Assembly (NCBI GenBank): GCA_021234155.1
Contig: JAJEKV010000422.1
Location: 147,096-211,095 of the forward strand
DNA: 64,000 nucleotides
From: Isoetes taiwanensis
Taxonomy: Eukaryota > Streptophyta > Lycopodiopsida > Isoetales > Isoetaceae
Reading direction: 5' to 3'
This document shows positions 63,542 through 64,000 of the stretch, in pieces (the stretch's first letter is position 1; each line of letters starts with the position of its first letter). A program made the position numbers and the translations under genes. A model generated the notes under the pieces. That model was not told the DNA's origin, ran no database searches, and was given only the letters and a program-made list of their open reading frames with translations.

Positions 63542-64000
63542 ATGCCTGATCTTCTACTTCCCCGCCCACCTCATTCTATTTTTGCCTCTCCCGTTCCACC
63601 GTTTGCCTTCCTGATGCATTCCGATTGCATGCCCTAACCCTAAAAGTTTATTTTCCTCTATTTTCTATATTTTGGGGCACCCCAAGGTTTTGTCCAACAC
63701 TTCGACCATTGCCCTTGACCCTTTGTTTGCTATTGTGGATATTCCCCATGGTTTTGTTGGGCACCCCATGGTTCTTGTTGAGACACCCTAAGGTTTTGCC
63801 AATGTGTGATATGCACTAATGATGCTATTTTATAAAACTTTATTACATTATTATTTTGCCAAGGAGTGTTACTTCCGCGTGGACCAGAGCCACAGTAGCC
63901 AGTGCGGACGTTGGGAGTACCTTTTTTGGACTTGTTGAGTATGGTTATCCACACGTGGTCCAGAGCCAAAGTAGCCAGTGCGGGCGTGTGGATGTGCCCA
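63542..64000. repeat. inverted partner of 46650-47105, running off the window
   Basis: Reverse complement of 46650-47105 with few differences. It contains CATGCCCTAACCCTAAAAG near 63627 and a doubled CCAGAGCCA-AAGTAGCCAGTGCGG motif near 63885 and 63960. It continues past the edge. Confidence 0.9.

Overview
The window reads as nuclear DNA of a land plant with a large, repeat-rich genome. Evidence is plant-type gene fragments (a DECAPPING 5-like LSM14 protein, a clan-86 cytochrome P450, a leucine-rich-repeat-type receptor kinase), plant-style Helitrons with Rep and PIF1-like helicase, a retrotransposon primer-binding site matching initiator tRNA-Met, tRNA-derived SINEs and canonical GT-AG intron signals. 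An aegerolysin-like relic is unusual for a flowering plant and points weakly to a fern, lycophyte, bryophyte or gymnosperm; the species cannot be named from this sequence. No complete, clearly functional cellular gene was found. Most coding sequence is transposon-derived, captured or decayed.

Layout. 0-5.7 kb: an unknown decayed frame, a hAT transposase C-terminus and a broken aegerolysin-like gene on the minus strand. 5.8-9.8 kb: a 4.0 kb PIF/Harbinger-like element (TAA target duplication, matching ends) carrying DCP5 and P450 fragments. 10.2-13.7 kb: more aegerolysin-like relics, at least four tRNA-derived SINE copies and a 1.85 kb non-autonomous hAT element with a perfect 8-bp duplication. 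14-24 kb: two Helitron-coding blocks on the minus strand, with two unknown ORFs and a TATA box between them.

25-35 kb: purine-rich sequence with small hairpins, then a multi-exon decayed gene ending in an FCP1/NIF-like HAD domain. Its introns and flanks hold at least 15 copies of a 20-26 bp near-perfect palindrome (core TCTCGACTCGCGAGTCGAGA). 35-38 kb is largely empty. 38.7-41.2 kb: a GC-rich presumed LTR with tandem repeats, its primer-binding site, and an inverted duplication of the start of gag.

46-64 kb: sequence at 46.1-47.1 kb recurs inverted at 61-64 kb. Between them, 47.8-59.1 kb holds a second hairpin family (stem ATCACACGACGCGAA), a six-unit CCCTAA array, an acidic ORF, and a tandem array of four related small genes with a TATA box about 100 nt upstream of each start. 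The right edge is a nested stack: a repeat interrupted by a long foldback element, whose loop is an LTR-like unit, itself interrupted by a Pack-MULE-like element (9-bp target duplication) with a receptor-kinase fragment.

The genes do not form a pathway. What links them is transposon capture and two families of short palindromes lying in introns, promoters and 3' flanks, which are the best candidates for something undescribed.
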